From assembly GCA_020866945.1 (NCBI GenBank), contig JAJBVW010000084.1, forward strand, positions 1 to 34,987: a stretch of 34,987 bases of DNA, written 5' to 3'. Positions 14,775-22,548 of the stretch are shown here, in pieces (the stretch's first letter is position 1; each line of letters starts with the position of its first letter). The position numbers were made by a program, and so were the translations under genes. This stretch comes from Oscillospiraceae bacterium (GTDB lineage: Bacteria > Bacillota > Clostridia > Oscillospirales > Oscillospiraceae). The notes under the pieces are model-generated. The model saw only the letters and a list, made by a program, of their open reading frames with translations. It made no database searches and was not told the origin of the DNA.

Positions 14775-17186
14775 TTATTCCACTTTCTTCATATACCTGG
14801 ACGCCGCTTTCAGCATCAGGCGCTTCATCCCGGTGTCTTCAAATTCGATTTCCACCAGAAAATCCCCGCCCATGGGGGTCATTTTTTGTATAACACCGGT
14901 CTTGAAGGCGTTATGGATAACTCGGTCGCCCACCTTGTAATCCAGAACCGGCTTCCCCTGAGGCCGGGGCGGCGCGATGGTCTTTTTCTGCGATGACTGC
15001 CGTGTATCGCGCCGGGCTGCGCCGTCCGGCGTCCAGTCGTCCGCCTGAGGAACGTCCTCGAAGTCAAAATAGCTGTTTTTCAGCGACTGATAGGGCCGGT
15101 CGATATGCTCCGGCGGTATCTCGTCCACAAAGCGGCTGACCCGGTGCGGAGCCGTCTGGCCGAATACCATGCGCTGCCGGGCGCTGGTAATATAAAGCCG
15201 TTTTTTCGCGCGAGTGATGGCAACGTAGGCCAGACGCCGCTCCTCCTCCATCTGCTCCTGCTCCCCGATGGCCTGGAGGGACGGGAATATCCCTTCCTCC
15301 ATCCCGGCGATGAACACGGTGGGAAATTCCAGGCCTTTGGCGGAGTGAATGGTCATCATGGTAACGGTGTTCTCATCCAAATCCACATTTTGCAGGTCGG
15401 TATACAGGCTGACCTCATCCAAAAAGCCCGCCAGGGAATTGTCCCCCGTCTGGCGGACATGGGTGGCAATAAAGCTTTTCAGCTCCCGGACGTTTTCCAG
15501 CCGGTTCAGACTGTCCTCCGTGTGGGCCTCCTCCAGCAGACGGGCATAGCCGGTTTTTTCCAGCAGCGCGTCGTACAGCTCCTCCAGCCCGGCGGTCTGG
15601 GTCATTTGGGACAGCTCGTTCATCATCTGGGCAAAGGCTTTCAGCTTCTCCGCCGCACGGGACAGCTCCGGGAAATTACCCGCGATGGAGACGACGGTAA
15701 AGAGCGGTCCACCGTTCTGTGCAGCGATGGTTCTGGCCCGGTCAATGGTCGTCTGGCCGATGCCGCGAGGCGGCGTGTTGATAATACGCGTCAGGCGCAG
15801 GTCATCCGCCGGGTTCAGCAGTACGAAGAAATATGCCATCAAATCCTTGATTTCCGCCCGCTCAAAGAAGGGGTTTCCCTTCACAATCCGGGGGCGGATA
15901 CCGCTGCGCAGAAACGCCTGCTCCAAAGCGCGGGACTGCGCGTTCAGCCGATACAGCACCGCATGGTCTCGCAGATTGTCGCCCCGGTCTACAGCCTGAA
16001 GCACCTGGCGGACGATATATTGGGCTTCGTCCTCCTCGTTTTTCGCCACATAGAGTGTGATGCGGTCGCCCTCCCCCGCCTTCGTCCAAAGGCGCTTGCC
16101 CTTGCGCCCGGTGTTGTGGGCTACCACACCGTTGGCTGCCTCCAGGATATGTCCTGTGGAGCGATAATTCTGTTCCAGGCGAATCACGCGGGCGTTGTCA
16201 TACTGGTCTTCAAAGGACAGGATATTCTCAATGGTCGCGCCCCGGAATGCGTAGATAGACTGGTCGTCGTCACCCACCACGCATATATTCTTATGACCTC
16301 CGGCCAGAAGCGTCGCCAGCATATATTGCAGGTTGTTGGTGTCCTGATACTCATCTATCAGCACATAGCGGAACTTTCGCTGGTAATATTCCCGTACATC
16401 GGGAAACTCACGAAGAAGGCGAACGGTGTTATAAATCAGGTCCTCGAAATCCATGGCCCCCGCCTCCAGAAGCCGCTCGCTGTACGCCTGATACAGCTTG
16501 GCCGCACCCTGGAGCCGGAAATCTCCGGCCCGCTCTGCCAGGGCCATGAGCGCCTCCGGCGTCTGCATTCTATCCTTGGCCTTGTCGATAACGCCCAGCA
16601 CCCACTTGGGGGGATACATTTTTTCGTCCCGGTTCTGCTCCTTTACCAGGCGTTTCATAACAGCGGTGCGGTCGGCGGTATCATAAATGGTGAAGCTGCT
16701 GGGATAGCCCAGCTTCTCCCCATCCCGCCGCAGAATACGCACGCAGGCGGAATGGAATGTCCTGGCCCAGACCTCCTCCGCCGCCTCCCCCAGCATGGAG
16801 GAAAGCCTGTCCTTCAGCTCACCAGCCGCCTTGTTGGTGAAGGTAATAGCCAGTATCTGCCAGGGCGCCACCTGGTCATAGGCAGCGGCTTCCTCCGCCT
16901 GACGGCGCAGCTCCTGCTCCCCGTCCAGATACCGGCGCATAACGCGCAGCTTTTCCTCGTCTGCATCGGGGGGCAGTTCCCGGCAGTCGGATGCGCGGCC
17001 ATATTTCATCAGGTTCGCAATGCGGTTTATCAGCACCGTGGTCTTGCCGCTTCCGGCTCCGGCCAATATCAGCAGCGGCCCCTCCGTTGCCAGCACCGCT
17101 TCCCGCTGGCGGTCATTCAAATGGGGAAAGCTTCGGGCAATAACCTCCCGGCGCGTATCTATATAATTTTTCGTAAAACTATCCAT
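14775..17186 (-). CDS. pcrA: UvrD/PcrA-type 3'-5' DNA helicase
   Basis: This 803-aa superfamily 1A helicase acts in repair and replication restart. Motif Q/I: LNDRQREAV and the Walker A GAGSGKTT (residues 43-50). Motif II: LIDEYQDTN. Motif III: VVGDDDQSIYAFRGA. Later motifs: LEQNYRST and the IHSAKGLEF/FIAGMEEGIFP pair. The C-terminus has a PcrA-type Tudor-like region (YKVGDRVIHNAFKTGVI) that contacts RNA polymerase in relatives. An acidic/basic insert (about residues 65-105) lies after motif I. The start is the ATG at 17186, 27 nt after the predicted transcription start; the ribosome site is weak. A longer frame to 17276 runs upstream of the promoter and is rejected. Confidence 0.95.
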   Translation of the reverse strand: MDSFTKNYIDTRREVIARSFPHLNDRQREAVLATEGPLLILAGAGSGKTTVLINRIANLMKYGRASDCRELPPDADEEKLRVMRRYLDGEQELRRQAEEAAAYDQVAPWQILAITFTNKAAGELKDRLSSMLGEAAEEVWARTFHSACVRILRRDGEKLGYPSSFTIYDTADRTAVMKRLVKEQNRDEKMYPPKWVLGVIDKAKDRMQTPEALMALAERAGDFRLQGAAKLYQAYSERLLEAGAMDFEDLIYNTVRLLREFPDVREYYQRKFRYVLIDEYQDTNNLQYMLATLLAGGHKNICVVGDDDQSIYAFRGATIENILSFEDQYDNARVIRLEQNYRSTGHILEAANGVVAHNTGRKGKRLWTKAGEGDRITLYVAKNEEDEAQYIVRQVLQAVDRGDNLRDHAVLYRLNAQSRALEQAFLRSGIRPRIVKGNPFFERAEIKDLMAYFFVLLNPADDLRLTRIINTPPRGIGQTTIDRARTIAAQNGGPLFTVVSIAGNFPELSRAAEKLKAFAQMMNELSQMTQTAGLEELYDALLEKTGYARLLEEAHTEDSLNRLENVRELKSFIATHVRQTGDNSLAGFLDEVSLYTDLQNVDLDENTVTMMTIHSAKGLEFPTVFIAGMEEGIFPSLQAIGEQEQMEEERRLAYVAITRAKKRLYITSARQRMVFGQTAPHRVSRFVDEIPPEHIDRPYQSLKNSYFDFEDVPQADDWTPDGAARRDTRQSSQKKTIAPPRPQGKPVLDYKVGDRVIHNAFKTGVIQKMTPMGGDFLVEIEFEDTGMKRLMLKAASRYMKKVE

Positions 17187-17219
17187 GCCTGTAAGTATAC
17201 CACACTTCCCCGCTCCATG

Positions 17220-17248
17220 GCTATATAAAATCCGAAATCTAACGTCAA
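17220..17248 (-). promoter_or_regulatory. pcrA promoter
   Basis: On the minus strand, TTGACG (17248-17243), 17 nt, TATAGC (17225-17220). It lies back to back with the MATE gene promoter. Confidence 0.6.
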
Positions 17249-17258
17249 AAAGAACGCC

Positions 17259-17287
17259 TTGCAATTTTCGTCCCATGCTCCTATAAT
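17259..17287 (+). promoter_or_regulatory. MATE gene promoter
   Basis: TTGCAA at 17259-17264, 17 nt, TATAAT at 17282-17287. The predicted start near 17294 leaves only about 12 nt before the ATG at 17306, which favours the TTG start at 17333. Confidence 0.65.
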
Positions 17288-17305
17288 ACTACACGCTGGG
17301 CGGAT

Positions 17306-18661
17306 ATGCCGTCCGGAGAGAGAGGGTATTTTTTGTTTACGAAAGCGCAGATAAAGGCCCTGCTCATTCCTTTGGTGATAGAGCAGGTGCTGACAGGGCT
17401 GATGGGCGTCGCGGATACGCTGATGGTCTCCAATGTGGGCGAGGCCGCCATATCCGGCGTGTCCCTGGTAGATGCCATCAACACCCTTGTCGTCTATTTC
17501 TTCTCCGCACTTGGCGCCGGCGGCACCATTGTCTGCGCCCAATATATTGGCCATGAGGAGCTGAACAAGGCAAACCTAGCCTCCCGACAGGTGCTGATTG
17601 CGGCGCTGGGTCTGGCGCTGTTTCTCAGCGTGACCCTGGCGAGCCTGCGCGGGCCAATTCTGCGGCTGATTTTCGGCTCCGTAGAGGCGGACGTTTTGGC
17701 GGCAGCCGATGTATATTTTCTGGTGACTGCCTTGAGCTATCCCTTTTTGGGTCTGTATTCCGTCAGCGCGGCGCTGCACCGGGCCACCGGCAACTCCAAG
17801 CGGCCTATGATTGTGGCAGCCGTGGCGGACGGAGTCAATATCGTCGGCAATGCCATTTTGATTTTTGCCTGCGGGCTGGGTGTGCTCGGCGCGGCGCTGT
17901 CCGCACTGTTCAGCCGCATTTTGTGCTCTGTGGTAATGCTGTATTTCCAAAGCCGCCCCGGGCAGGTCATTACACTGGGCCGGCTTCGGGATTTTCGGCT
18001 GGATGGCGCCATGATGAAGCGCATCATTCGCATCGGTTTGCCCACCGCCGTGGAAAACAGTATGTTCCAATTCGGCAAGCTGGTGGTACAAAGCACCGTG
18101 GCCAGCCTTGGGACAACCGCCATCGCAGCCCAGGCCATCGTCTCTACGCTGGAAAACTTTGGTTCCATGCCGGCCATGGCCATTGGCACCGGCCTTCTCA
18201 CGGTGGTGGGGCAATGCCTTGGGCGGGGCCAGACGGAAGAGGCCAAGCGATATATGACCTACTTCACCAAAATATCCACCGGAGTCATCCTGCTGACCAG
18301 CGTGCTGCTGTCCGTTTCAGTGCCGGTCGTCGTTCGGTTCACTGCGCTCAGCGCCGAAGGCGCGCGGCTTGCCTGCCAGCTGATATGGTTCAGCTCCGTT
18401 TTGAAGGTATTCACCTGGCCCTGCGCCTTCACACTTCCCAACGGTCTTCGAGCCTCCGGGGATGTATCCTATACCATGTGGGTCAGCGGCATCAGTATGT
18501 GGGTATTCCGCGTGGCGTTGAGCTGGTTTTTGTGCCGCGCTACCTCCATCGGCCTCTGGGGCGTGTGGATAGGCTGGTGCGTAGACTGGCTGTTCCGAGA
18601 AATCTGCTTTGTCGCGCGCTATCGCAGCGACAAATGGCTGGGGAAAAAGGTGCTTGAATAG
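17306..18661 (+). CDS. MATE-family multidrug/sodium exporter
   Basis: This integral membrane exporter of about 450 aa has roughly 12 hydrophobic segments in two homologous halves: N-half IPLVIEQVLTGLMGVADTLM, C-half IGLPTAVENSMFQFGKLVV. It couples ion entry to efflux of drugs or metabolites; the substrate cannot be told from sequence. The ATG at 17306 gives 451 aa, but a TTG at 17333 has AGAGAGGG 6 nt upstream and starts just before the conserved FTKAQIKALLIPLVIEQ, so the true product may be 442 aa. It diverges from pcrA. A nested palindrome follows it. Confidence 0.9.
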   Translation: MPSGERGYFLFTKAQIKALLIPLVIEQVLTGLMGVADTLMVSNVGEAAISGVSLVDAINTLVVYFFSALGAGGTIVCAQYIGHEELNKANLASRQVLIAALGLALFLSVTLASLRGPILRLIFGSVEADVLAAADVYFLVTALSYPFLGLYSVSAALHRATGNSKRPMIVAAVADGVNIVGNAILIFACGLGVLGAALSALFSRILCSVVMLYFQSRPGQVITLGRLRDFRLDGAMMKRIIRIGLPTAVENSMFQFGKLVVQSTVASLGTTAIAAQAIVSTLENFGSMPAMAIGTGLLTVVGQCLGRGQTEEAKRYMTYFTKISTGVILLTSVLLSVSVPVVVRFTALSAEGARLACQLIWFSSVLKVFTWPCAFTLPNGLRASGDVSYTMWVSGISMWVFRVALSWFLCRATSIGLWGVWIGWCVDWLFREICFVARYRSDKWLGKKVLE

Positions 18662-18684
18662 CTAACATACTGCCAAATAATAAT

Positions 18685-18736
18685 GCTCCCTCCATGCTTG
18701 ACAGCGTTGTTATCGCTGTCTCTCCATGGAGGGAGC
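18685..18736. terminator. Nested perfect inverted repeat between convergent genes
   Basis: GCTCCCTCCATG (18685-18696) pairs with CATGGAGGGAGC (18725-18736). Inside, GACAGCG (18700-18706) pairs with CGCTGTC (18714-18720), loop TTGTTAT. It sits between the MATE gene and the convergent small membrane protein gene. Flanks are moderately T-rich on the minus side (ATTATTATTT), so it probably terminates both transcripts, although neither U tract is strong. Confidence 0.6.
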
Positions 18737-18779
18737 TATTACATTTTGGGACGTTATTTGCTGCGGAATAGGCTTCTTT

Positions 18780-19112
18780 TTATTCCTGAACCTCTGCGGT
18801 CTCAGGTTCGGCAGGGGATTCCTCGGCGGCAGCCTCAGGGGCGGAAGCCTCGGCGGGCGCGGCCTCATCAAAGACGACCAGGTCGTCCTCGACCTCCTTG
18901 CCGGCGTTTTCGTCGATGTGCAGCACATTCATGGCCTTTTTCTTCGCCTTCCGCCAGGCCACGCCGATGACCGCGCCGGCCACAACCACCACGCCTACAA
19001 CAGCCTGAATCGCAAAGGTCGTGACAGAGGGGTCAACATAGGAGGCGCACGCAGGCACCATCAGCAGCAGGGCAAAGCAGAGCGTGTAAAAGACAGTCCG
19101 AATCGTTTTCAA
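18780..19112 (-). CDS. Small single-pass membrane protein with acidic tail
   Basis: This 110-aa protein has a signal peptide or first TM (residues 5-22, ending ACA), then SYVDPSVTTFAIQAVVG leading into a second hydrophobic helix (about 32-50), a basic RKAKKK stop-transfer, and an acidic Ala/Glu/Pro tail (75-110). The YVDPSVTT segment resembles small proteins I associate with clostridial surface-polymer loci; the function is unknown. The start is TTG, with AAGAAGGA about 7 nt upstream. It has its own promoter and follows the lic-like operon on the same strand, so it may be a membrane accessory of that pathway. Confidence 0.7.
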   Translation of the reverse strand: MKTIRTVFYTLCFALLLMVPACASYVDPSVTTFAIQAVVGVVVVAGAVIGVAWRKAKKKAMNVLHIDENAGKEVEDDLVVFDEAAPAEASAPEAAAEESPAEPETAEVQE

Positions 19113-19145
19113 GAGTTTGTCCTTCTTTCTTATGGATTGTGTATA

Positions 19146-19174
19146 AGTATATCATTGATATAGCATTTTCGCAA
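19146..19174 (-). promoter_or_regulatory. Promoter of the small membrane protein gene
   Basis: On the minus strand, TTGCGA (19174-19169), 17 nt, TATACT (19151-19146). Confidence 0.6.
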
Positions 19175-19227
19175 GCCATATTTCTGCGAAAGACAGAATA
19201 AACCATCAGCACTCCCACGAAATGGCA

Positions 19228-20007
19228 TCAGGTCACATAGGTTTTATCCAGCGCCTTCAGCTCATCCAGCGTATCTATCTCCTGGATGTCTGAAAAGGCA
19301 CAGGGGCGGACGCGGACAGTATAGTGGTCGTGAAAGATATTGAGTGGAACGGCCTCAAAAAACGCCTGACGATTTTCCTCCCGCTGGAAGGCAGCGGGGA
19401 GATCCTCCCCCAGGCGGCGGCCGTCCTCTTCTGACCAGTAGGAGACGCCGAACATATGACAGCAGTCATCCCCGCCCTTTTGGACGCACTGGATAACCCC
19501 GTCCTTTACGGGAAAGCACCAATCGTCCGTGTGAGCCACCGGTACGCCCAGGAAGTTTGAGCTATATTGATATTTGCAGATAAGGCCGGGATTTTGCAGC
19601 AACAGGTCAGCCTCGAACACATAAGCGTTTTGCAGGTACTCCGACGCCTGGAGAATGGAGGAGATGTTATTTGTCTCGTCATAGAGTGGGTTTTCAATGA
19701 ACTGTATCATGGGATACTCTTCCAGCAGCGAATTAAACGCCTCCCCCATATAGCCACGGACGAGATATATCTCCTCTATCCCGGCAGCCAGCACCGCATC
19801 CAGCAGCGACGCTATGATGGGACGTCCGAACACCGGAATCAGGGGCTTGGGAGTCGTCAGCGTCAGCGGCGCGAGACGGCTGCCGAAGCCCGCCGCCATA
19901 AACACAGCCCGCCTGGCGCGGTATGGCTCCAGTGCGGCCAGCTCCGCCGCCGTGGCGATCCCCTGCCGCTCTTTTTCTGCCAGGGCATTAAACTCCTGTT
20001 CCGTCAT
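19228..20007 (-). CDS. LicC-like CTP:phosphocholine (or similar) cytidylyltransferase
   Basis: This 259-aa nucleotidyltransferase of the GT-A-like sugar-nucleotide/LicC family has the CTP-binding signature MAAGFGSRLAPLTLTTPKPL (residues 37-56), ENPLYDETNNISSI as in LicC enzymes, the metal-binding FEADLL, and a C-terminal EIDTLDEL. Residues 1-33 form a short helical extension before the catalytic domain. LicC makes CDP-choline from phosphocholine; here choline, ethanolamine or a relative is possible. ATGA overlaps the LicA-like kinase gene, which would supply its substrate, a strong functional link. It is the last gene of the seven-gene operon. Confidence 0.85.
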   Translation of the reverse strand: MTEQEFNALAEKERQGIATAAELAALEPYRARRAVFMAAGFGSRLAPLTLTTPKPLIPVFGRPIIASLLDAVLAAGIEEIYLVRGYMGEAFNSLLEEYPMIQFIENPLYDETNNISSILQASEYLQNAYVFEADLLLQNPGLICKYQYSSNFLGVPVAHTDDWCFPVKDGVIQCVQKGGDDCCHMFGVSYWSEEDGRRLGEDLPAAFQREENRQAFFEAVPLNIFHDHYTVRVRPCAFSDIQEIDTLDELKALDKTYVT

Positions 20008-20912
20008 ACCGTTCCCTCCTGGAAAAGCCGCTCAAGGCTCTCCCTTGCGTATCGGACGCCAAGCTGGGCGTAATCCTGATAAAAAATCCTGTCCTGCGGC
20101 TCCATCTTTGTTTTGAATACCGACCAGGTGCCCCACATGATAGCGGCACTGGCGCACATGGCAAACAGCTTTCTGCGCTCTGCCGATGTGGACGGCCTCT
20201 CTAAATACAGCTCCAGCAAATGAACGCACGCCTCCGCCGGTAAATCTCCATCGTGGCAAAAATCCCCTAAATCCTCCATGGGGTCGCTGATGCTCGCGTA
20301 TTCCCAGTCAATCAGCACAGGCTCCCGTCCATGCGGAAACAGAAAGTTATGGGGCAGACAGTCTCCATGGACAAGCTGGAACTGACTGCCGTCACCATAA
20401 TAGGCCGGGCATACAGACAGCACCCGCTCCCGCACGGGCCAATACTCAGCGGGGTAAAACGACTCTCCCTCCACGTCCTTCACACACTGGATGTAATATT
20501 CCATCCTGTCCAGGGCAGTGTTCTGCCGTTCACCCTTTATTTTCAAGCCATGAAAGCGTCGCAGCAGGGCCATCCCCCGGCGCAGCTCCCCCTCGTCGGC
20601 GGTATTTATCACATGACTTTCTGGGTAATATACCGTCACACGAATGCCGGTGTCCGGCTCAAAGTAGCACACCTCGTCGGTAATATGCTCGTCCTTCAGC
20701 CGAGCATACAGTGCACACTCCGCGCGGCGGTCACAGAACATCTCCGTTCCCCGCCCGGGCAGGCGAAGCATATAGTCCCCCACCGTGGTGCGGAACACAT
20801 AGGTATCGTTTGTGATGCCCCGCCCCGGGTTATTGTACGCCTCCAAAACCTGCTCCTGACGCAGATTCATAGCCCGAAGGAATATTTCCGTTGTCCTCTC
20901 ATCCACTGACAT
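20004..20912 (-). CDS. LicA-like choline/ethanolamine kinase
   Basis: This 302-aa protein belongs to the aminoglycoside phosphotransferase/choline kinase fold. The N-lobe ATP site includes GITNDTYVF (32-40) and YMLRLPGRGTE. The Brenner motif is VHGDCLPHN (catalytic D184, N189) and the metal-binding DWEY is at 202-205, followed by SISDPMEDLGDF, as in LicA and eukaryotic choline kinases. It would phosphorylate choline or an analogue with ATP in the cytosol, feeding the overlapping cytidylyltransferase. No choline transporter (LicB) or LicD transferase is in this window. AAGGAA lies 9 nt before ATG. Confidence 0.85.
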   Translation of the reverse strand: MSVDERTTEIFLRAMNLRQEQVLEAYNNPGRGITNDTYVFRTTVGDYMLRLPGRGTEMFCDRRAECALYARLKDEHITDEVCYFEPDTGIRVTVYYPESHVINTADEGELRRGMALLRRFHGLKIKGERQNTALDRMEYYIQCVKDVEGESFYPAEYWPVRERVLSVCPAYYGDGSQFQLVHGDCLPHNFLFPHGREPVLIDWEYASISDPMEDLGDFCHDGDLPAEACVHLLELYLERPSTSAERRKLFAMCASAAIMWGTWSVFKTKMEPQDRIFYQDYAQLGVRYARESLERLFQEGTV

Positions 20913-20930
20913 AGGCAGCGTTTCCTTATC

Positions 20931-22508
20931 TCATATAAACGCCCGGCGGAAAAGCCGGTTGTGGATGCTGCGGCGAAGAAGTCCCAGCACACCTGGCGTT
21001 TTGCCGTCATATTTTTTCCCGGCAAGATACAGCGCCTGAATCTGAATAGTCCGAATATCAGGTGCGGTCAGTGGGTCATCGCTCAAAACCACAAAGTCCG
21101 CAATCTTTCCTTCCGTCAAGCTGCCCCGTTCATGCTCGTCAAAGCTCATATACGCCGGGTTGTAGGTTATCATTCGCAGCGCATCCAGCCGTTCCATCCT
21201 CGCCTCTGCGTCGGGGTGAGAAACAGCGTTCGCCATGGCTGCCAGAGGATTCGGCATGGTGCATGGGCCGTCCGACCCGTCCCCCATTACCACGCCCCGG
21301 CGCTGGAGCTGTCCCAAGGGATTTAAGGCCCCGGCCCGCTCCGGGCCGAGTATCCTGTCCAAATATTCCTGAGGCTCCTGCTTCCAGAAGATAAAGGGCG
21401 ACTGCACCGCCACGCACAGCTTCAGTCTTGCGATACGGTCAAGCTGCTCAGGTGTGGCCATGCAGCAATGTATCAGCACATGACGGGCATCCTCCCTCGG
21501 ATAATCCGCCATCGCGGCCTCATAGGCTGTGACTGCCTGCTCCACCGCACGGTCTCCAATGGCGTGCATGGCAATCTGCAGACCCATGCGATTCGCCCGA
21601 ATGACAAAGTCGTTTATCTCCTCCTGGCTATAATACAGAACACCGACATTATTGGGGTCATTCGCATAGGGGCTTGTTAGGGCCGCATCCTCCGAACCAA
21701 AGCAGCCATCCAGCGCGAGCTTGAAGCAGCCGCCCACACGGGGGAACTTCCGCTTTTTCACAGCCTCCAAATCCATGGTCTGAAAAAATATGCGGTACGC
21801 CTGGGGCAGACCGGGGGCAAGAATATTTATCATGTCCACATCCAAATCGCCGGTGTAGCCCACACCCTCAACATTATGGACAAGGCCAATCCCCACGTCC
21901 GCCAGCGCCTTCGCCCCTTTGGAAAGGCCCCGCACCACGTCCAGGATAGGTATTTTTGCCGTTACCTCGTTCACGCCCTTATAAAAGGCGTTCTGATACA
22001 GCCAGCCGCTCTCTCCGTCATAGCCGGGGTCGTTTTTCACCTCGTCCGTCAGCAGGGACAGCATGGCGCTGTTGCAAACGGCGGCATGGCCGTCATATTT
22101 CACCACCATAAGAGGCCGGTCTGTCCAGCTGTCCATATCGGCCCGCTCCGGCAGACGCCCCTCCCGAACCGTATGGGCGGAGCAGCCATAGCCCATCAGC
22201 ACCTTGGCCCTGGGATGGGCATCCGCGTAAGCCCGCACGATGGCCGCATCCTCGTCAAAGCTCTCTGCATCCATGAGATAGAAAGTCTGCTGGAAGGTGG
22301 CAAAGGACTCAAAATGGATATGCGTGTCCGCGAAGGCTGGCGTCACCGCCGCCCCCTGAAGGTCAACGACCCTGGCCCTCTGACAGGATGCCGGCAGATT
22401 TTCCGGGCTGCCGACCCATACAATGCGGCCCTTATCCACCGCCATGGCGGAAAAAAATCTGTTTTCCGGCTCGCAGGAAATAAACCTGGCGTTTTTATAT
22501 ACAACCAT
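20931..22508 (-). CDS. YtcJ-like amidohydrolase
   Basis: This 525-aa amidohydrolase-superfamily (metal-dependent hydrolase, type 3) enzyme has the metal motif HxH in FADTHIHFESFA (H63, H65), KYDGHAAVCN, the later ligand His in MHAIGDRAVEQ, and DGSDGPCTMPNPL near the C-terminus with the catalytic Asp. The beta-sandwich halves are at residues 1-55 and about 455-510. Family members hydrolyse amides, formamides or related bonds; the substrate is unknown. Finding it between the PLP-fusion and kinase genes is odd for a lic locus. It could release an amine such as choline or ethanolamine from an amide, but that is speculation. GGAGGG 6 nt before ATG supports the start. Confidence 0.8.
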   Translation of the reverse strand: MVVYKNARFISCEPENRFFSAMAVDKGRIVWVGSPENLPASCQRARVVDLQGAAVTPAFADTHIHFESFATFQQTFYLMDAESFDEDAAIVRAYADAHPRAKVLMGYGCSAHTVREGRLPERADMDSWTDRPLMVVKYDGHAAVCNSAMLSLLTDEVKNDPGYDGESGWLYQNAFYKGVNEVTAKIPILDVVRGLSKGAKALADVGIGLVHNVEGVGYTGDLDVDMINILAPGLPQAYRIFFQTMDLEAVKKRKFPRVGGCFKLALDGCFGSEDAALTSPYANDPNNVGVLYYSQEEINDFVIRANRMGLQIAMHAIGDRAVEQAVTAYEAAMADYPREDARHVLIHCCMATPEQLDRIARLKLCVAVQSPFIFWKQEPQEYLDRILGPERAGALNPLGQLQRRGVVMGDGSDGPCTMPNPLAAMANAVSHPDAEARMERLDALRMITYNPAYMSFDEHERGSLTEGKIADFVVLSDDPLTAPDIRTIQIQALYLAGKKYDGKTPGVLGLLRRSIHNRLFRRAFI

Positions 22509-22548
22509 GCCTGACCCTCCCCCACGGAAATTCCGTCAAAATTAAAAT

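Noticed and set aside
15105..17228. A 707-aa open frame on the + strand across pcrA
   Set aside because: It is antisense to a fully conserved helicase and has no recognisable domains or ribosome site; long antisense frames are expected from the GC-rich codon bias. The same applies to 713-2062 (-), 3286-4362 (+), 4363-6093 (+) and 26740-28281 (+).
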